This document shows positions 63,879 to 64,000 of a DNA stretch of 64,000 nucleotides, piece after piece (the first letter of the stretch is position 1; every line of letters begins with the position of its first letter). A program made the position numbers and the translations under genes. The notes below the pieces were generated by a model. It saw nothing but the letters and a program-made list of their open reading frames with translations, made no database searches and was not told the origin of the DNA. The stretch comes from Palsa-1400 sp036501625 (GTDB lineage Bacteria; Verrucomicrobiota; Verrucomicrobiia; Limisphaerales; Palsa-1400), in the NCBI GenBank assembly GCA_036501625.1, contig DASXZY010000046.1, positions 69,809-133,808 on the forward strand. The letters run 5' to 3'.

Positions 63879-64000
63879 ATAACATTTACAAGTTCCTGTT
63901 TTGATTGGGGTAGATGACGTAATTCCATTCGCCATGAAAGCGCCCCGGTTTCAAACTGATGCTGGCCATTTGTTGGGGCGTGATTTTTCTGCCGGGCAGG
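63860..64000. mobile_element. Right edge of an insertion sequence (approximate)
   Basis: The presence of a transposase C-terminus running out of the window, next to the abruptly ending metallophosphoesterase gene, points to an insertion-sequence end here. The left boundary is an estimate; no terminal repeat could be checked, because the other end is not in the window. Confidence 0.45.
63886..64000 (-). CDS. C-terminal end of an ISAzo13-like (Rhodopirellula-type) transposase, partial
   Basis: Reading the minus strand from the window edge gives 37 codons to a TAA at 63886-63888. They include RKITPQQMASISLKPGRF and HGEWNYVIYP, which resemble the C-terminus of the Rhodopirellula/ISAzo13 family of DDE transposases (K-x-x-x-F-H-G-x-W-N-Y). 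The rest lies beyond the window. The terminal inverted repeat of the element should fall between about 63855 and 63885. Confidence 0.65.
   Translation of the reverse strand, partial: LPGRKITPQQMASISLKPGRFHGEWNYVIYPNQNRNL

Overview
This window looks like a chromosomal contig of a Verrucomicrobiota bacterium, probably of the Pedosphaera/Limisphaera type. The assignment is an inference from gene content. Two prepilin-like proteins carry the 'FTLIELLVVIAIIAILA' leader typical of the Planctomycetes-Verrucomicrobia group. There are very large exported LamG/Ig-like proteins, a GH106-type rhamnosidase, hybrid kinases with propeller sensor domains, and a diderm envelope toolkit (Tol-Pal, LpxA, TonB-dependent receptor). 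G+C is high, with a few AT-rich gaps. I see no rRNA, tRNA or CRISPR array.

Layout. 1-8.4 kb: an L,D-transpeptidase-like protein and an APC permease (+), an S53 peptidase with a small Gly-rich partner (-), a rhomboid protease (+) with a clear sigma70-type promoter, a broken BsuBI/PstI restriction-modification locus (methyltransferase tail plus intact nuclease), and a small C-terminally anchored protein. 8.6-14.1 kb: a tightly overlapped Tol-Pal operon (tolQ, tolR, TonB/TolA-like, tolB, pal), then a lipoprotein, a GNAT acetyltransferase and a small membrane protein. A REP-like palindrome sits inside the tolB signal-peptide region and a relative lies just after pal. 14-23 kb (-): a conserved unknown protein with a possible VOC fold, a giant LamG/Ig protein with a strong terminator, a pseudopilin and an Ig-like exoprotein.

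23-37 kb: typA flanked by TTAATC-type repeats, a propeller hybrid histidine kinase, a decayed exoprotein tail, rpsT, lpxA, recA, an aldo/keto reductase, an unknown exported protein, a NarL-type response regulator and a PAS kinase. 37-41 kb: a giant autotransporter-type beta-strand-repeat protein without a beta-barrel. 41-52.6 kb (-): a probable rhamnose-polymer locus (AraC regulator, four-repeat LamG protein, pseudopilin, sugar isomerase, GH106). 52.6-58.9 kb: a MoaD/ThiS and BNR-repeat pair, a TonB-dependent receptor, and a divergent histidine kinase/NtrC pair. 59-64 kb: a GT-C glycosyltransferase, a DoxX-like fragment, an SGNH hydrolase, a metallophosphoesterase, and the edge of an ISAzo13-like insertion sequence.

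The most unusual theme is extracellular. Seven otherwise unrelated exported proteins, and one pseudogene, end in the same short C-terminal module (LQ/ES-S...W...FFR[LV]). Two of the largest sit next to prepilin-like proteins. This suggests, without proving it, a shared export or surface-attachment route in this lineage.
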